A program made the translations under genes and the position numbers. Shown piece after piece: positions 52,380 to 54,701 of a stretch of 54,701 nucleotides of DNA. Source of the stretch: an uncultured beta proteobacterium (lineage in GTDB: Bacteria > Pseudomonadota > Gammaproteobacteria > Burkholderiales > Burkholderiaceae_C). The first letter of the stretch is position 1. Every line of letters begins with the position of its first letter. The stretch is taken from contig CAILAY010000028.1 of the NCBI GenBank assembly GCA_903832285.1, positions 1 to 54,701 on the forward strand, written 5' to 3'. The notes beneath the pieces are model-generated. The model had not been told where the DNA came from. It searched no databases and saw nothing but the letters and a program-made list of their open reading frames with translations.

Positions 52380-54701
52380 CTACACCTGCGCTTTTTGCAG
52401 TGCGCCGGCCTTTGCGGCGCTGAGCTTTTGTGCGCGCCGACGCACCACGAGGGCATCGACCAGTCGATCGGGTGTGACCGGCAGTTCATGCAGACGCAAG
52501 CCACTGGCGTGTGCAATGGCGTTCGTCAGCGCCGGCAGAAATCCCGACAGCGAACCCTCGCCCGCTTCCTTGGCGCCAAACGGTCCGTTCGGATCGGGAG
52601 CTTCCACGATGCAGGTTTCAATCGGCGGCGACTCGACGATGGTGGGGATGCGATAGTCCAGAAAATTGGCGCGCAGGTGCAATCCCTTGTGGTACTGCGT
52701 TTCTTCGCACAGTGCCTGTCCCATGCCCATCCAGACCGATCCCTGAATCTGGCCTTCCACCGCCAGCGGATTGATGGCGCGCCCGCAATCATGCGCGACC
52801 CAGACCTTGATCACGCGCACCATGCCGGTGTCTTCATCGACTTCCACTTCAACCACCTGCGCGGCGTAGGAGTAACCAGCGCTGGTACCGACCGCCGCAC
52901 CGCGAAATTTTCCACCCTGGGTTTCACGCGGGGTCGACCAGCTGCCGCTGACGGTGACAGTGCCGCCCTGCTGCAGCGCCAACGTCACGACTTCACGATA
53001 GGCCAGCGCCTGGTCGGTGCCTGTGACGACGTAACTTTCGCCCAGACACTCCACCTGTTCTGGCGGCACGCCGAACTTGCGCGCGGCTGCCGCCACCAGC
53101 ACTTCGCGCAATGCAGCGCCCGCGTTGATGGCGGCATTGCCGACCATGAATGACACGCGTGAGGAGTAGGAGCCGTTGTCCTTGGGCGTCACCGCGCTGT
53201 CATTGGCCACCACCCGCAATCGGTCCAGTGACAGGCCCATCACTTCGGCCACGGTCTGCGCCAGCAGGGTGGAGGATCCCTGCCCGATATCGGCCGCCCC
53301 CGTGAGCACCGTGATGCCCCCATCGAAATCCAGTTTCAGGTTGACCACGGCATGCGGCTCACCGCTCCAGTGCACCGGCTTGGCGGAGCCGCTGGCATAG
53401 TGCGAACAGGCCAGACCCAGGCCGCGTCCGGGCGGCATGTTGGCATGCCGCGCATTCCAGCCGGAAGCGGCCTGCACCCGGTCCAGACACTCCGCGAGAC
53501 CACAGGAGTTGACCTGAAGATCGTTGATGGTGCGGTGCGGAATACTCAGCAGGTTGGCCCGGCGCAGCGCAAACGGATCCAGACCCAAGGTGTTCGCCAT
53601 GGTGTCCAGCATCGACTCGAAAGCATGGCGCACATCCACGGAACCGTGTCCGCGCATGGCGCCGTTGGGCGGCGTATTGGTGTACACGCGAAGCCCGAAA
53701 TAGCGACACGCGGGCAACGGGTACAGGGCGTGAAGCAGTGAGCCGGCATACAAGATCGTGACCAGCCCGTAGCCGGCATAGGCGCCGCCGCGCTGCACCA
53801 CTTCACAATCGACAGCCCGGATGACGCCCCGCGCGGACAAGCCGATCTTGAGCCGCACATCGGTTTCGGGCCGACCTCGGTGAGTGATGAAGGAATCCTC
53901 GCGTGACAGTTCCAGTTTGACCGTCGCGCGCGCAGCCCGCGCCAGCAGCGAAGCCACAATCTCGAAGTTCAGGGTCTCGGTGCGGTGCCCGAAGCCGCCG
54001 CCCACAAAGGGCTTGATGATGCGGATTTGCGAGGGATCCAGCCGCATGCACTGCGCCAGAATCAGATGCACGTAGTACGGCACCTGTGACACGGTCTGCA
54101 GGGTCAGGCGCCCACGCTCGGCGTCCCAACTTGCCAGCGAAGCGTCCGGCTCCATCATGGCGTGCGTGACTTCGGCGTAGTGGAAGCGCTCCTCCAGCAC
54201 CAGGTCCGATGCGGCGAAACCGGCAGCGACATCGCCAAAACTGTGGTCGACATCGCGCGCAATATTGCCTGGCTGGTCTTCGTGCAATTGCGTGGCATCG
54301 CTGGCGCGCGCACTGGCGGCGTCAAAGTAGGCCGGCAAGGGTTCCAGGTCGAGCACGATGGCCGCCAGCGCTGCGCGTGCCGTGGCCGCATCCACGGCGG
54401 CCACCGCGGCCACCGGTTCGCCGCAGTAGCGCACGCGATCGCGGGCCAGCGCAAACTCGTTTTGGGCGATGGGAATCACACCGTAGGGCACATCACATTC
54501 GTCACCGGTGATCACCGCGTGCACACCGGGTATGGCGCGAGCCCGACTGACATCGATACTGCGGATGCGTGCATGGGCCACAGGGCTGCGCAATATCGCA
54601 CCGATCAGGGCATCGCGTGCTGGCAGGTCGGCCGTGTACAAGGCACGTCCGGTCACCTTCTCGATGCCGTCAATGAGAGGTTGGCGCACGCCGACGGCGT
54701 G
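52380..54701 (-). CDS. hcrA: 4-Hydroxybenzoyl-CoA reductase, alpha (molybdenum) subunit, 5' end beyond window
   Basis: Molybdopterin-binding catalytic subunit of the xanthine oxidase family. About 773 codons are open to the window edge, reading HAVGVRQPLIDGIEKVTG at the N-terminal end, so only a few residues and the true start are missing; the GTG at 54689 is not convincing as a start. Family motifs: KPFVGGGFGHRTE, the molybdenum-cofactor segment GAMRGHGSVD, GAADIGQGSSTLLAQ, and the C-terminal NGPFGAKEAGEGS with the active-site Glu. Next gene hcrB is 2 nt downstream. The gamma [2Fe-2S] subunit gene hcrC is expected beyond the right edge. Confidence 0.94.
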   Translation of the reverse strand, partial: HAVGVRQPLIDGIEKVTGRALYTADLPARDALIGAILRSPVAHARIRSIDVSRARAIPGVHAVITGDECDVPYGVIPIAQNEFALARDRVRYCGEPVAAVAAVDAATARAALAAIVLDLEPLPAYFDAASARASDATQLHEDQPGNIARDVDHSFGDVAAGFAASDLVLEERFHYAEVTHAMMEPDASLASWDAERGRLTLQTVSQVPYYVHLILAQCMRLDPSQIRIIKPFVGGGFGHRTETLNFEIVASLLARAARATVKLELSREDSFITHRGRPETDVRLKIGLSARGVIRAVDCEVVQRGGAYAGYGLVTILYAGSLLHALYPLPACRYFGLRVYTNTPPNGAMRGHGSVDVRHAFESMLDTMANTLGLDPFALRRANLLSIPHRTINDLQVNSCGLAECLDRVQAASGWNARHANMPPGRGLGLACSHYASGSAKPVHWSGEPHAVVNLKLDFDGGITVLTGAADIGQGSSTLLAQTVAEVMGLSLDRLRVVANDSAVTPKDNGSYSSRVSFMVGNAAINAGAALREVLVAAAARKFGVPPEQVECLGESYVVTGTDQALAYREVVTLALQQGGTVTVSGSWSTPRETQGGKFRGAAVGTSAGYSYAAQVVEVEVDEDTGMVRVIKVWVAHDCGRAINPLAVEGQIQGSVWMGMGQALCEETQYHKGLHLRANFLDYRIPTIVESPPIETCIVEAPDPNGPFGAKEAGEGSLSGFLPALTNAIAHASGLRLHELPVTPDRLVDALVVRRRAQKLSAAKAGALQKAQV

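Noticed and set aside
1-54701. Insertion sequences, CRISPR, tRNA or attachment sites
   Set aside because: None seen on either strand; no transposase or integrase motif and no tandem repeat-spacer pattern.

Overview
The window is GC-rich, tightly packed bacterial DNA that looks betaproteobacterial. The order DUF4863-ligase-hydrolase-livKHMGF-boxR-boxCBA suggests Burkholderiales rather than Rhodocyclales. That placement is an inference from gene content and layout; no rRNA or housekeeping marker is present. About 44 kb of it is devoted to uptake, CoA-activation and ring reduction or epoxidation of benzoate-type aromatics. I see no tRNA, rRNA, CRISPR array, transposase or clear pseudogene.

Layout. 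(1) 1-9938, minus strand: a chemosensory block (partial MCP, CheA, STAS protein, CheY, short MCP, stand-alone receiver) preceded by a two-component block (dCache-PAS-PAS kinase, NarL-type regulator, receiver-kinase hybrid) joined by 4-nt overlaps. (2) 10169-10563, plus: two small membrane proteins. (3) 10595-23636, minus: the aerobic benzoyl-CoA epoxidation (box) locus in two units. One is DUF4863-bclA-hydrolase-livKHMGF-boxR and the other boxCBA. Each has a good sigma70-type promoter and both share an identical 16-bp element, probably a BoxR site. (4) 24003-37622, plus: bzdR and then a colinear bzdNOPQMSTUVWXYZ operon. This is the Azoarcus-type ATP-dependent benzoyl-CoA reductase and the lower steps to 3-hydroxypimelyl-CoA, followed by a PaaY-like hexapeptide protein. 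The bzdN promoter holds a 14-bp perfect direct repeat with TGCA ends and an upstream FNR-like box. (5) 38214-47511, minus: a second uptake and activation operon with a branched-chain-type ABC transporter (its permease LivM fused to ATPase LivG), a TRAP transporter and an aryl-CoA ligase. (6) 47769-54701, minus: a single-chain indolepyruvate:ferredoxin oxidoreductase homologue, then hcrB and hcrA (4-hydroxybenzoyl-CoA reductase; hcrA runs off the window).

How it fits together. Benzoate enters by LivKHMGF and BclA makes benzoyl-CoA. With oxygen, BoxAB epoxidises it and BoxC opens the ring. Without oxygen, BzdNOPQ reduces it with electrons from ferredoxin BzdM, perhaps fed by BzdV and by the oxoacid oxidoreductase. 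BzdW, BzdX and BzdY then carry the diene to the ring-opened acid. HcrAB would feed 4-hydroxybenzoate into the same benzoyl-CoA pool. BoxR and BzdR are paralogous XRE plus shikimate-kinase-like repressors, so one intermediate (benzoyl-CoA) is read by two sensors. No boxD, no bzdA in line with bzdZ and no hcrC are visible in the window.

Most worth a second look: the paired box/bzd regulatory DNA; a duplicated 24-residue MshEN-type motif inside CheA; the hcr-ior-liv-dct-ligase array; and a motif shared between the chemotaxis promoter region and the bzdR upstream region, next to a possible remnant gene start.
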